From the NCBI GenBank assembly GCA_011634665.1, contig WAEK01000019.1:620001-684000 (forward strand): a DNA stretch of 64,000 nucleotides, read 5' to 3'. The notes under the pieces were generated by a model. The model saw only the letters and a list, made by a program, of their open reading frames with translations, ran no database searches and was not told the DNA's origin. Positions 1 through 9,899 of this stretch are shown one piece after another (the first letter of the stretch is position 1; each line of letters starts with the position of its first letter). The stretch is from Mortierella sp. BCC40632 (taxonomy: Eukaryota; Mortierellomycota; Mortierellomycetes; Mortierellales; Mortierellaceae). Position numbers and translations under genes: made by a program.

Positions 1-1849
1 TGAAGTGACCAAGCAAATCAAAGTGGACCAACAAAGCGAAATGATTAAGCAAAGCGAAACAGACAAGCCGAGCGAAGTGGTCCAGCAAAGTGAAATGGTC
101 GAACAAAGCGGGGTGGTCGAGCAAAGCGGGGTGGTCGAGCAAAGCGAAGTGGCCCAGCAAAGCAAGGTGAACGAGCAGAGCCTAATGGTCGAACAACAAA
201 ATGTGATCGAGCAACAAAAGTCGACCAGGCAAAGTGAAGAGACCCAGCATAGCGAAGTGATCAAGCGAGGTGAAGTGATCAAGCAATGTGAAGTGACCCA
301 ACAACGTGAAATGGACGAGCCGAGCGAAGTGACCGAACGAAGTAGAACGACCGAACAAAGTGAGGCGGCCAAGCAAAGTGAAATGGTCCAGCAAAGCGGA
401 GTGACCCAGCAAAGCGAAATGAACCAGCAAAGTGTAGTGACTCAACGGAGTGAAGTGGTCCAGCAAATTGCAATGATTCATCAAAGTGAGGCGGTCCAGC
501 AAAGTGAGGCGGTCCAGCAAAGTGAGGCGGTTCAGCAAAGTGAGGCGGTTCAGCAAAGCGAGGCGGTTCAACAAAGCGGAGTGGCCAAGCAAAGCGAAGT
601 GAACGAGCACAGCGCAGTGAATGAGGAACAAAATTTGATAGAGCAACGAAATTTGACCAAGCAAAGTGAAGAGACCCAGCATAGCGGATTGATCCAGAAT
701 AACAAAGCGAATCCACAGTTCTTTGTGACGGAGGAGATCGATGAGAGGTATGAAATCGATGAGGACGAGTACATCTACGTGCCCAAGCAGAGCGAAATGC
801 CCAAGCAGAGCGGAGTGCCCAAGCAGAGCGAAATGCCCAAGCAGAGCGAAGTGCCCAAGCAGAGCGAAGTGCCCAAGCAGAGCGAAGTGCCCAAGCAGAG
901 CGAAGTGCCCAAGCAGAGCGAAGTGCCCAAGCAGAGCGAAATGACCAAACAGAGAGAAGTGGTAAAGCGGGGCGCAGCGATCAAGCAACAAAACGCGATT
1001 GACCAACACAAGGCGACCGAACAACACAAGATTGCCCTGATGTTTATTGGTAACAAGGGCGTTGGCAAGAGCGCTCTGCTCAATCAACTCGGCGGAGACT
1101 TCGAGTCTGGATTCTCACTCATCGATGGCGTGACCACAGATGTCAAAGAACAAGAGGTTTCCATTTGTGGCCAGCAAATAATCCTAATGGATACCCCTGG
1201 GCTGTGCGAAATCGACGACAAATTGACCGAGCTCAATAGCAAGATGTTGACTGAAGCCTTGGACCGAGGATACCTCTACAAGCTCTTCTTTGTCGTGTCG
1301 GGCAATAGTCGTAGCATTTCATCAGAGGATCTGACCCTCATGAAACAAGTGAATAGGGCTATCCGTAATGACGATGATACCAAGGTTCAGTTCGGCTTGA
1401 TAGTTAACCAGATCCGCGGCAAGGAGGAGCTCAAAGAATACAAGAAAAATATGACCCAAGAGAACTTCTACAGCTATCTTAGCCAGCTATCTGAGAGAGC
1501 CAGTGACCTGTCCCTCGATATTCGGATCAGGGATCCCCTGCTTTTACGATATGATGAGAGCGCACTCGGAGGGAAGGATTTGAGACGTGAACTCGAATCT
1601 CGAATCATTGATCAAACACCGGTGAGGTTGAAGGTAGATCCCATTCAAGTGAAGCAGAGTGATGTTAGAATGATCGGGGCAGCCATGAGAGGACTTATCG
1701 CTCGAGTCAATAGTGGCTACTTTGATGTTCACCACTTGAAAAACAATGTAGTTGGGCCCACTACGAAAGCTATTAGTGGAGCAGTGGGATTTATCCTTCG
1801 GAAGGCCCAAAGCCCAATTACCCATGGATGTTTTCCTTCAAATAACTGA
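1..1849 (+). CDS. AIG1/GIMAP-like GTPase with N-terminal hexapeptide repeats (5' partial)
   Basis: The reading frame is open at base 2 and its first in-window ATG is internal, so the gene starts outside the window. About 340 residues of Gln/Ser/Glu-rich sequence come first, built on a loose six-residue unit of the type (V/M)xxQSE, with two near-perfect arrays. A P-loop GTPase domain follows, with G1 GNKGVGKS, a G2-region Thr (GVTTDV) and G3 DTPG. The usual G4 (N/T)KxD is replaced by VNQIRGKEE, a divergence shared by all three local copies. AIG1/GIMAP GTPases are known to bind GTP, dimerise and often sit on membranes; a fungal role is not established. Unlike its neighbours, this copy lacks a long hydrophobic C-terminal tail. 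The stop is at 1847-1849. No intron is visible. The family call rests on the domain pattern; the subfamily is uncertain. Confidence 0.8.
   Translation, partial: EVTKQIKVDQQSEMIKQSETDKPSEVVQQSEMVEQSGVVEQSGVVEQSEVAQQSKVNEQSLMVEQQNVIEQQKSTRQSEETQHSEVIKRGEVIKQCEVTQQREMDEPSEVTERSRTTEQSEAAKQSEMVQQSGVTQQSEMNQQSVVTQRSEVVQQIAMIHQSEAVQQSEAVQQSEAVQQSEAVQQSEAVQQSGVAKQSEVNEHSAVNEEQNLIEQRNLTKQSEETQHSGLIQNNKANPQFFVTEEIDERYEIDEDEYIYVPKQSEMPKQSGVPKQSEMPKQSEVPKQSEVPKQSEVPKQSEVPKQSEVPKQSEMTKQREVVKRGAAIKQQNAIDQHKATEQHKIALMFIGNKGVGKSALLNQLGGDFESGFSLIDGVTTDVKEQEVSICGQQIILMDTPGLCEIDDKLTELNSKMLTEALDRGYLYKLFFVVSGNSRSISSEDLTLMKQVNRAIRNDDDTKVQFGLIVNQIRGKEELKEYKKNMTQENFYSYLSQLSERASDLSLDIRIRDPLLLRYDESALGGKDLRRELESRIIDQTPVRLKVDPIQVKQSDVRMIGAAMRGLIARVNSGYFDVHHLKNNVVGPTTKAISGAVGFILRKAQSPITHGCFPSNN
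491..580 (+). repeat. 18-bp coding tandem repeat, 5 units (AVQQSE)
   Basis: Five nearly identical 18-bp units encode the hexapeptide AVQQSE in the N-terminal region of the first GTPase. Third-position changes (gtc/gtt, agt/agc) distinguish the units. The final unit ends in Gly instead of Glu. Confidence 0.9.
782..943 (+). repeat. 18-bp coding tandem repeat, 9 units (PKQSEV)
   Basis: Nine contiguous 18-bp units encode PKQSE(V/M), with one PKQSGV. They are almost identical at the DNA level, which suggests recent expansion. Because the period is a multiple of three and the unit has no stop in several frames, long spurious reading frames also appear on the opposite strand (182-1087). Confidence 0.9.
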
Positions 1850-2973
1850 GTGAGGCAAATAAATGGCAACTCTTTTGAAGTAAAAAAAGGTGGTCTGTCG
1901 AGAAGTATAAGAGGATGGAGATGACTTTGAACTACAAGCAGCACTCCAGCAATATAGAGTTCTTTTAAGTGACATGCAGATTCAGGCGTCCTCTCCTAGG
2001 CGACTTTGACTAACGGATGGACCTTGGTCAGTTGTTTGTTGGTCAGGGGCTAGCAGATGAAGCTTCTCAGGTCCAGTCTCCATCTCCTTTTCTTGACAGT
2101 AGAGACTCCAAATTTTTCCTCAGGCACGTTTTCTTCGCTGCGAGAACTCGAAAAAAAAAGGGGGGGGAGTGAGGGGAGACGATGGGGGCAAAGGAGGCAC
2201 ACCTCAAGGGAAAGAAACTGGCCGAGACCACAAAAAAAGGAAAAGTCATTTCACACTCTTTATCACAGTGGATAACTGGTCTAGCCTGTCGTACGGAGAT
2301 CTGGTATTCATGACCGAAAGTATAGAGCCGTCGATGGAGATCCACAAAAGAAAGTTTACAATAAGGCAAAAATCTCGACTGAATACCAAGGAGAATCAAT
2401 ACCGTTTTGTTCATTACCAAGACTGAAGGAGGCATGTTGTTCCAAAAAGAAAATCTACGGAGAATTCAACCATGCCAATAGAAACAGTCGATTTGAACAG
2501 ATTGAGACGACTGATAATCTCTTGCTTTGGTCATGTTAACCTAAGACCCACGTTATTACCAAATGCCTTGGCTGCTTTTAGTTTGTATCTGAGGTCTATA
2601 CAAAGGATAGTGATTCCAAAGTTGTTCATGCATGTTGAAATATTACATTCCACCTTGTGCCTCGATACATTCCTTTTGAGTAAGCCTTGTGTGTGCCGGT
2701 TACGCCCTCGCCACAAACGCTGAATCTACATCCTCTGCCCTCTTACATTAATAAGCTATATTACGCTTCGCCCACCTACAAACAAGGCCCCTGAATGTGG
2801 CGAAGAAAGAAGAGCAAGAAGGAGATTTGGTTCTCGCTCTCAGGCTCATCTATCCAGTCAGCAGGTCCTCAGGAACAGAGAGGAAGGAGAGGAATGAGAA
2901 CGAAACGCATCCGCCATAACCCTAACTTTGAAATAACTCTTACCCCAACGCAAAGCAGATATTGGAGAAAGAT
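1850..2973. other. Intergenic region, no supported gene
   Basis: This stretch lies between the first and second GTPase genes. Only short reading frames without recognisable domains are present. A poly(A)/poly(G) run sits near 2150-2166. The right end is promoter sequence for the next GTPase. Confidence 0.5.
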
Positions 2974-2981
2974 TATTTAAA
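2974..2981 (+). promoter_or_regulatory. TATA-like box TATTTAAA, GTPase copy 2
   Basis: TATTTAAA lies 159 bp before the ATG at 3133. It is embedded in a roughly 26-bp block (2968-2993) that matches the block upstream of copy 3 at about 22 positions. Spacing to the start codon is identical in both copies, which supports a conserved core promoter. Confidence 0.6.
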
Positions 2982-3132
2982 GCACATTATCCCGGTCATG
3001 ACTTAAACGCCTTCACAATCGTATCTATATTTCCCCCTTCCCCCTCTCACACCACATTATCCCAGTTTGCTCAAAAGAATTAGTCTCCTCAAGGTCCATT
3101 CTTTCATTTCAACTGCCTCTTCACCTAATAGG

Positions 3133-3963
3133 ATGGCTGACAACGATCAAAAGGTTGCTGTAATATTCGTTGGTAATAAGGGAACTGGAAAGAGCACCTT
3201 ACTTACCCAGCTTGGCGGGTCATTCAAAAGCGGATGTTCGTTCGTCGAGGGCGTAACAAAGGATGTCGAGGAACAAGAAGTGACGATCGGTGGCCAGTCA
3301 GTCATCCTAATGGACACTCCTGGACTGTATGAGTTTGAGCATAACTTGACAGAACTCAACAGCAGGAAGTTAACGGAGGCCTTGAAACGAGGATACCACT
3401 ACAAGCTCTTCTTCATTGTGTCGGGTAACAGCCGATGTTTAACTCCGGAGGATCTGTCCCTCCTGGGCCGAGTAAATGAAGCCATCCGCGATGTTAGTGG
3501 AATCAAGCTTAGCCTCTGGGTGATCGTCAACCAGATCCGCGGCAAAGAAGAATACAATGGATATGTGAAAAACATGACTCGGGATATGTTTCAGCAGTAT
3601 CTCAATGAACTGGCGAGAAGAGTCACCACCTTTTCGTTCGACATTCATATCGAAGACATAATGTTGCTGAAGTATGATGAGAAAGCAATTAAGAACAAAA
3701 AGTATTACAGTCAACTCAAGCAAAAAGTCATGAGTCAATCCGCAGTAGAGATAGTTGTGACACCGATCCAAACAAGTCCAGACGACATTACGGTTGTTGG
3801 CATGGCGATTCGCGGGTTTCTCATTGGTGCCATAATCGTAGGTCTCACTGTACTCGCGATTGTCAACCCACCGATCGCTTTGGCAGGTGCGAGTGTTGTA
3901 GTTGTAGCAGGCACAGGTACTTTAATAGGTAAACGTATTAAGAATTTTTTTAAACGCGAATAA
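3133..3963 (+). CDS. AIG1/GIMAP-like GTPase, copy 2
   Basis: Single-exon gene of 276 aa. ATG 3133 is chosen because the frame upstream has only a non-ATG entry and this start leaves a short leader (MADNDQK) before the first beta strand, as in other short GIMAPs. G1 is GNKGTGKS (about residues 14-21), the G2-region Thr is in EGVTKDV, and G3 is DTPG. The G4 position reads VNQIRGKEE instead of NKxD. The last 55 residues hold a hydrophobic Gly/Ala/Val-rich stretch (about 222-262) ending in a basic tail, consistent with a C-terminal membrane anchor. It is a tandem paralogue of the flanking genes. Role inferred: a membrane-associated GTPase. Substrate and process are unknown. Confidence 0.85.
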   Translation: MADNDQKVAVIFVGNKGTGKSTLLTQLGGSFKSGCSFVEGVTKDVEEQEVTIGGQSVILMDTPGLYEFEHNLTELNSRKLTEALKRGYHYKLFFIVSGNSRCLTPEDLSLLGRVNEAIRDVSGIKLSLWVIVNQIRGKEEYNGYVKNMTRDMFQQYLNELARRVTTFSFDIHIEDIMLLKYDEKAIKNKKYYSQLKQKVMSQSAVEIVVTPIQTSPDDITVVGMAIRGFLIGAIIVGLTVLAIVNPPIALAGASVVVVAGTGTLIGKRIKNFFKRE

Positions 3964-5221
3964 ACTTGCTTTTTAATAGGAAGTCTATTTGGAAAGCTAA
4001 GATAGTGAAAGTAGCAGGAACTAGGGCATCACTACAAAAGCACTTCTTTGCCACAGTGGTATCCCACGGTTTAGACCAGTCCACTGAGAACCTAGTGCCC
4101 ACTCCCCAAGCGAAAAGTCACCTATTATTGCACCAGAGTTTCGGCTGGGCTTTGGACTGATACCAGTGAGATCTAAAGTGTTACCCAAACCACTCTCGGA
4201 CACTATCCAAAGACTTGGAAATTCTAAAAGAAGATTCAGTATTTTCTCACTTGTAGTCAGGATTAAGAGTGTGGTCTTGCTATTTTCAGGCACTCACATA
4301 ATCTATCAAGGACCAAGATAGAGTTTTACTCTTGATAAACCACATCCGCTGGACAAGAAATGGCGCTGTAGGTGTCAAATGGGTCCTGAATGGCGTCTTC
4401 TCTGGCTTCGGACAAAATTGACAAAGAAGTTTTTGGACCTTTGGATTAGGTGTGGATGTGAAGGGAGTGACTGGTCGAGGGTATTGCTTGACAAGGATGA
4501 TAGAGTGAGCGTCTATGAAAATTTCAGAGGAGCTGGGTATGCGAAGAGTAATACTCCATCTCTTTGGAGGCTATCTCGTGAAAGAATTGACCAGGGCGAA
4601 GCATCGGATGAATACTTGGGGTCGCTGGAGGGTGGGGATCCGACTCTGGTCATGCAAGAAAAACCAGTTCCTCTCCTCATCTTCCTGCCTTGACGTTTGG
4701 ATTTGTATCATGGGAACATACACAGCTCTGGAACAGCCGCCAGGCGTGCGCGAAATATCACCGCTTCGCCCTCTTACCGCTCAGTGAGGGGCAAAAGTTT
4801 GTGTTAAAACGGGCGAAGCATGCGTCTGTGTTTTGTGTAAAGGCTCTCATTTTAATTTTTTTTTACCTTCTTTCCGCTGCCTCTAATCTGTTTGCACCTC
4901 ATACTTCCCTTCTCTCCCACGCAGAATGCAGAATGAGCGGCTGCATAATAGGGCCACAAGAGGCGGGTACAGTGCCTTGGTCCCGAAAGCTCTGCAAGGA
5001 CGAAGGAGGACTCTTACAGTACATCCTTCGCCTTTAAGGCTGCGAAACTTCTGATGCTAGACCTGGGGCTGTCCGCGTAACCGCGGGAAGAGAAGAGTGG
5101 GAAGGTAAAAGAGGAGGCCCTGTTTTTGACAAATCACCCTAAAAGTGACGGGAAACACTGTCAATTTTTTTTTCTTCGTTTCTGCCAAATCCCTGAAGAG
5201 TGACTGCAATATGGCAAAGAC
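3964..5221. other. Intergenic region, possibly decayed sequence
   Basis: No gene is supported here. A 104-codon reading frame at 4379-4693 starts with ATG but has no recognisable domain and no visible promoter, so it is left unannotated. The right end holds the copy 3 promoter. Confidence 0.4.
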
Positions 5222-5229
5222 TATTTAAA
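5222..5229 (+). promoter_or_regulatory. TATA-like box TATTTAAA, GTPase copy 3
   Basis: Same octamer as at 2974, again 159 bp before the ATG (5381). The flanking bases (AAAGA-TATTTAAA-CAC with a CTCCC/ATCCC block after it) are conserved with copy 2, although the rest of the leader has diverged. Confidence 0.6.
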
Positions 5230-5380
5230 CCACGTTCTCCCAGAGGGATCACTTGCTGTTCCAACTATTTTCACGACCCTGTTTCTTCTGTCTACTACTC
5301 CTGCCCCTCCGCCACCCTTTCACCAAAGTCCAGTTACCACCAGACTCATTCTCATATTCCTGACATATCACCCACACATC

Positions 5381-6220
5381 ATGAAGTTATTTAGCGAGGT
5401 GGCCGAGGACTACGAAGATCGCAAGGTGGCTGTAATGTTTCTTGGCAACCCTGGCGCCGGCAAGAGCACCTTACTTTCTCAAATGGGCGGAACCTTCGAT
5501 GCTGGGTTCTCAATGGTTAAAGGCGTAACCACGGATGTTTCGGAACAAACAGTCGTCATCAATGGCCAGTCAATCATCCTGGTAGACTCCCCGGGGTTGT
5601 ATGCATATGATGAAACTACGACGAAGGATAATAGCAAGAAACTGACCAATGCTTTTAAGAAAGAATACTATTACAAGCTCTTTTTTGTCGTGACGGGCAC
5701 TAGTCGTGGTATTGTTCCTGAGGATATGGCCCTTATGTCTCGAGTGAATGAAGCACTGTCTAATGTCGATCGATCCAATATCAAGTTTCGGCTGATAGTC
5801 AACCAAATTCGTGGCAATAAGGAATTTGATGAATATGAGAAAAACATGATCCCGCCGGAGAAGCTCCGGGAGACTCTCAGCTTTCTGTCAAAGGAATCCA
5901 GCAATCTTCCACTTAATTTCTATATCGATGATGTCCTGTTGTTGCGGTCTGATGAGAACAAAGCCTTGGCCAGGGGATTTTACGATCAACTCAGGCCCTT
6001 TGTCATGGATCAATGGGCTGTGAAGGTGAGAGTGACAAATATTAAGGCGGATCAGAGCGATGCAAAGGAAATGCAAGGGATCCTCAAGGGAATTCTCATT
6101 GGCATCAGTGTCGTTGCTCCACCCGCTGGGGCTATATTCGCTCGGAGTGTGGCCGCGTCCGCGCCAGGGATTATTGTTGGGGTTAGTACACTGATAGCCC
6201 ACTTTCTAAAAAAAATCTAA
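5381..6220 (+). CDS. AIG1/GIMAP-like GTPase, copy 3
   Basis: Single exon, 279 aa, from ATG 5381. G1 is GNPGAGKS (about residues 22-29) and the G2-region Thr is in KGVTTDV. G3 is DSPG rather than DTPG. G4 is replaced by VNQIRGNKE. A long hydrophobic tail (about residues 235-275) rich in Ile, Gly, Ala and Val ends in LKKI, suggesting membrane attachment. It is clearly related to copies 1 and 2 across the whole G domain, but the N-terminus and tail differ, so the copies are diverged rather than newly made. A poly(A) run (6250-6279) follows the gene. The biological role is not known; AIG1/GIMAP proteins elsewhere act in immunity and organelle homeostasis. Confidence 0.85.
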   Translation: MKLFSEVAEDYEDRKVAVMFLGNPGAGKSTLLSQMGGTFDAGFSMVKGVTTDVSEQTVVINGQSIILVDSPGLYAYDETTTKDNSKKLTNAFKKEYYYKLFFVVTGTSRGIVPEDMALMSRVNEALSNVDRSNIKFRLIVNQIRGNKEFDEYEKNMIPPEKLRETLSFLSKESSNLPLNFYIDDVLLLRSDENKALARGFYDQLRPFVMDQWAVKVRVTNIKADQSDAKEMQGILKGILIGISVVAPPAGAIFARSVAASAPGIIVGVSTLIAHFLKKI

Positions 6221-6244
6221 CTCTACCATCGCATGAATAAAATC

Positions 6245-6281
<37 letters not shown>

Positions 6282-7047
6282 AAGGAAGGAAGGTGAACAC
6301 GCCGATCAACCAAGCAATATGTGCCCGACTATATATCAGCCGACTAGACCAGGAGTCCTTATCCTTCTTGAGAGGTAAAGTCGGGCGTAAGGAATGCGAG
6401 CGCGTTGTTTTCATGGGAATCATCCAAGAGTGCTCAGTCGCGAGCGAGTCCGCATGGACAAAAAGTCTAAAAGGGACGACTCAAAACTGAAGGTCGTGTT
6501 ACACGAGCGGAGTCCAAGTAAAGTCGTCTTGGCGTCATCGGCATATGTTTCTTCAAGAGATGGAAAAGGTGCAGCCATTGCCTATTGAGGAAAAGAAAAA
6601 AAGAGGTGAGGCGCGGTAATGCAGCCAAAGGTGTCCAAGAACCCGGCAGATGGCCCAGGGTGCGGGAATAGGGGGGGATGGAAGGTGAACGAAGGAAAAA
6701 GGAGGACGGAGTAGGCATGAGTGGATGTGAGTAAGAGGGATAAAGAGTTGGGTGGGACTGTCCAGGAGAAGCTGAGGCTCGCTTATCATCTCCGCATCTA
6801 CCGTTCAGTGGTCCATCTACACTCTTTCATCCATCTCTCTTCATCTGTGCTTCCATCCACTGTCTATTTTTTTTTTCTTCTTTGTTTTCATTTGGATCTC
6901 CTTTCTCCTCCTCACTCTATTTCTTTTACCCTCTCTCCTCTCCCTTGTACGCTACAGCTCACTTGCACAAACACTAATACAAACACATCACACACTCAGA
7001 CACAGCTCATTAGTTCGCAGTAGAAAAAAAAAAGCAAAAAGAAAATA
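6221..7047. other. Intergenic region with poly(A) tract; FAD monooxygenase leader
   Basis: It holds a 30-bp poly(A) run (6250-6279) and short GGAA repeats. From about 6800 it becomes a pyrimidine-rich and CA-rich leader before the ATG at 7048. No gene is seen. Confidence 0.5.
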
Positions 7048-9614
7048 ATGGCGCCCTCATGCAATGTCCTAATCGTCGGTGCTGGCCTCGCTGGCATCAC
7101 TCTTGCCATCTTACTCGAGCGGGCCCACATTCAGTACTCGCTCCTCGAGAGCGCTTCGTCGGAAGAGATCACCTCTGCGGGTAAGTGAGGACAACTGCGG
7201 TGGTCTGGCCAACAGGTCCGGCGTGCACGGCTTTCCCACTCACTATTTTAAGAATCCAACCAGGCCGAGCGGTCCCTGAACTGATCAATCAGTCCTGCTG
7301 GGCCAAATCGGATCCGAACGAATCTGTGTCTGACCTCTTTTACTTTTTTCCCTTTCCCACCCTACTCTGCTCGTTCATCTTTGTTCCGTCCCTATTGGGT
7401 CTAATCCTCTTTCCGCAGGCGGAGCTATCGTGCTGGGGCCTACAATCATGCCGCTACTCGAGCAGCTCGAGCTCCTGGACCGGGTCCGTGAGATCTCCAA
7501 GCCAATCAAGACCATGCATATTATCCAAGAGGACAGGGATCTCCTCAAGCGGATAGGAGAGTTTGATCTCTCAGACCACCGAAGCAGGTATGTCTCTCTC
7601 TCTCTCTCTCTTTTCTTTCTCTCTTCTTTTCATCGACTTCACAGCACTAAACATCCTTTTTTGCTCGCTTTCTTTTCTACGCCCTTGTGATTTTATCAAA
7701 TCAGAACGGGATACGACTCGTTGGTCACGACCAGACCGGAGCTTTTGAAGCTCTTTCTTTCGCAATTGCCAGCGATCAAGGTTCATTTCCGGAAACGAGT
7801 CGTAGCTGTCTCTCAGAACAAGGACAAGGTCACTGTTCGGTGTGCAGATGACGACTCAACCTTCCGGGGCGATCTCCTTGTTGGAGCAGATGGCGCGTGG
7901 AGCACAGTTCGGGAGCAACTCTATCAACAGATCTCCAAGAAGGGGATCCTACCCAGGAGTGATGCTGAAGCTGCAGGGCTGATATCAAATCTACGGTCGT
8001 CCACAGCAGCAAGTAACAGTCTGAGTAATTTGAGTAGCAGTGGCAGTGGTAGCAGTAGTGATAGCGATAGCGGAACAGAGCCCTCCTCAAGGACGACGGG
8101 TCATCATCGTTCTTCACAACAGAGGCAACGACGACAACATGTCACGATGGCCGGTGTGACAGAGCCCTTGGATTCCTCGTTGTACAAGGAGTTTTTAGGG
8201 AGTGACGAGTCTCGCTCTGATATCATAATGGGAGACCGTGTACCTCATTCAGTAAGTGGTTCAGCTCCATGCGTCTTTTTTTTTTTTTTTTTTGTTGCTG
8301 TTGTTGTTGCCTCCCTATTGTACCGGGGACAGAGCAATGTACCGGGGAAATTGTGCACGCGTTTATGTGAGAAAAAAAGAAGGAAAGAAAGAAATTCTAT
8401 CTCGAAAACTGGGAGAGCAAAAAATGCCTCAGTGCCTCATATGCAGGGGATGGGAAGGGGAAGCAGGCGAGCATACTCCTGAATCCTTTTTTCTTTTTTT
8501 CTTTTTTGCTTGTTTCTCTCTCAAGGATCCCGTTACTGACCCGCTCTATTAAATCTTCCTTAGTGGAGCTACTATACCATATCTGGGGATCGGATATGTT
8601 GGTCAGTCAACTTTCACTTGGACGAGTCAACCCTTCAGGAACTTCAGATGCAATCACAATCTCGGTCGCCTCCCTCGCCCACCTCATCCTTATCCTCTAC
8701 GCACTCCTTCTCTCTTTCTTCCAGTCCGCCCTTGCATCACGGATGGAGTTTTGAAGATCAAAAGATAACCGCTACGTCGACCCAGATCAGCACGCAATCA
8801 CTCCAAGATGAGTGCCGGGATTTCAAGTTGTCTATAGGGGGGACCATTGGCGACCTTATCAAAATGACACCTGCCCATTCAATTACACAGGCAAGACTCG
8901 CGAATGAAAAACTCTTTGATACCTGGCACCACGGTCGCACAGTCCTCATCGGAGATGGTATGTGTCTTTGAATTTGATCCGCATTGTGCATTTGGGAACT
9001 GGCGGAAAAGGAAATATAGTCCATCTTTGCTTAGCGTTTTTTGTCTACCTCCCTCCCTCCCCGGGTCTCATTTAGCCTGTCACAGGATGTTGCCCAATGC
9101 GGGACAAGGGGCTGGAGCAACCAACGGGATGCAAGACGCCGTCATCCTCGCCAATTTGATCGCAGATCTTCCCTCGACCGAACTTGCCACATCCCAGTTC
9201 CTGGTCGAGCTCTTCAAGGACTTTCAGTCCGATCGATACCCGCATGCAAAGGCACTCATGCACATTCACCACAAACTCGACAGGATTTTTTCGTCCTCAC
9301 CTTCAGCCAATAACAACAACAATAGTAATAGTCAAGGTCCTGCTACCGGAACGCCCCCCACTGGGCCATCAGGCACCACCACTCTTTCATCTTCTCCACC
9401 CAAACATCACCATCATACAAGCTGGACAGAGTTATTGATGCGCAAGGTTATGGTTCGGTATATTACCAAAGTCTACCATCATTTCAGTGATCACAAGGTC
9501 CTGGCAGATCGGCCCCAGGCCACCTTTTTGCCACTCGTCCAAAGCCATGGTTCTGTTTCGGCTTTGCCACCCCACCCACACAAGGTCTTTGGTGTTGCTC
9601 GTCCCAAGCATTGA
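7048..9614 (+). CDS. FAD-dependent monooxygenase (UbiH/PheA/TftD-like), 5 exons
   Basis: Exons are 7048-7180, 7419-7587, 7705-8251, 8564-8957 and 9076-9614. The joined frame stays open and gives 593 aa. The Rossmann motif GAGLAG is at residues 11-16. A GADG motif (DLLVGADGAWS) and the second FAD-binding motif GDACHRMLPNAGQG, created exactly at the exon 4/5 junction, identify a class A flavoprotein hydroxylase. Such enzymes use NAD(P)H and O2 to hydroxylate aromatic or polyketide-like substrates; the substrate here is unknown. Two low-complexity inserts are odd for the family: a Ser-rich stretch with basic residues (encoded about 7995-8140) and an Asn/Pro/Ser/Thr stretch (about 9300-9410). No clear signal peptide or membrane segment is visible. 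Confidence 0.85.
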
Positions 9615-9899
9615 GGAGCTTTTCTCTCTCTCTCTCCTTACTCTTTACAGGATCTTTACCCGGCTCAGGAGGAAGGGAAGGGGGAGGAGGAGGAGGGCTA
9701 GGACTACAGGAGCGAGATCTTGACAGAATCAAAGGGGACAAAAAATAAACTCGATTGAGATCCATGTTTGCAACATAATCGCTTTTTAAGGTTGTTTATT
9801 CGGCTGGGGGGCCAAAAAGGAGTATATACATCTACATAATGAATGGTGGAGAAGAGATGAGAGGTGGAAGGGGTTTCACTGAGCTAGCAATATGCTAAC

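Noticed and set aside
279..716. Minus-strand open frames across the first GTPase
   Set aside because: They are produced by the 18-bp repeat unit on the sense strand; composition is repetitive (FAGPPH-like) with no domain.
4379..4693. 104-codon plus-strand frame between GTPase copies 2 and 3
   Set aside because: No recognisable domain, no promoter-like sequence and no splice context; overlapping frames are equally open.
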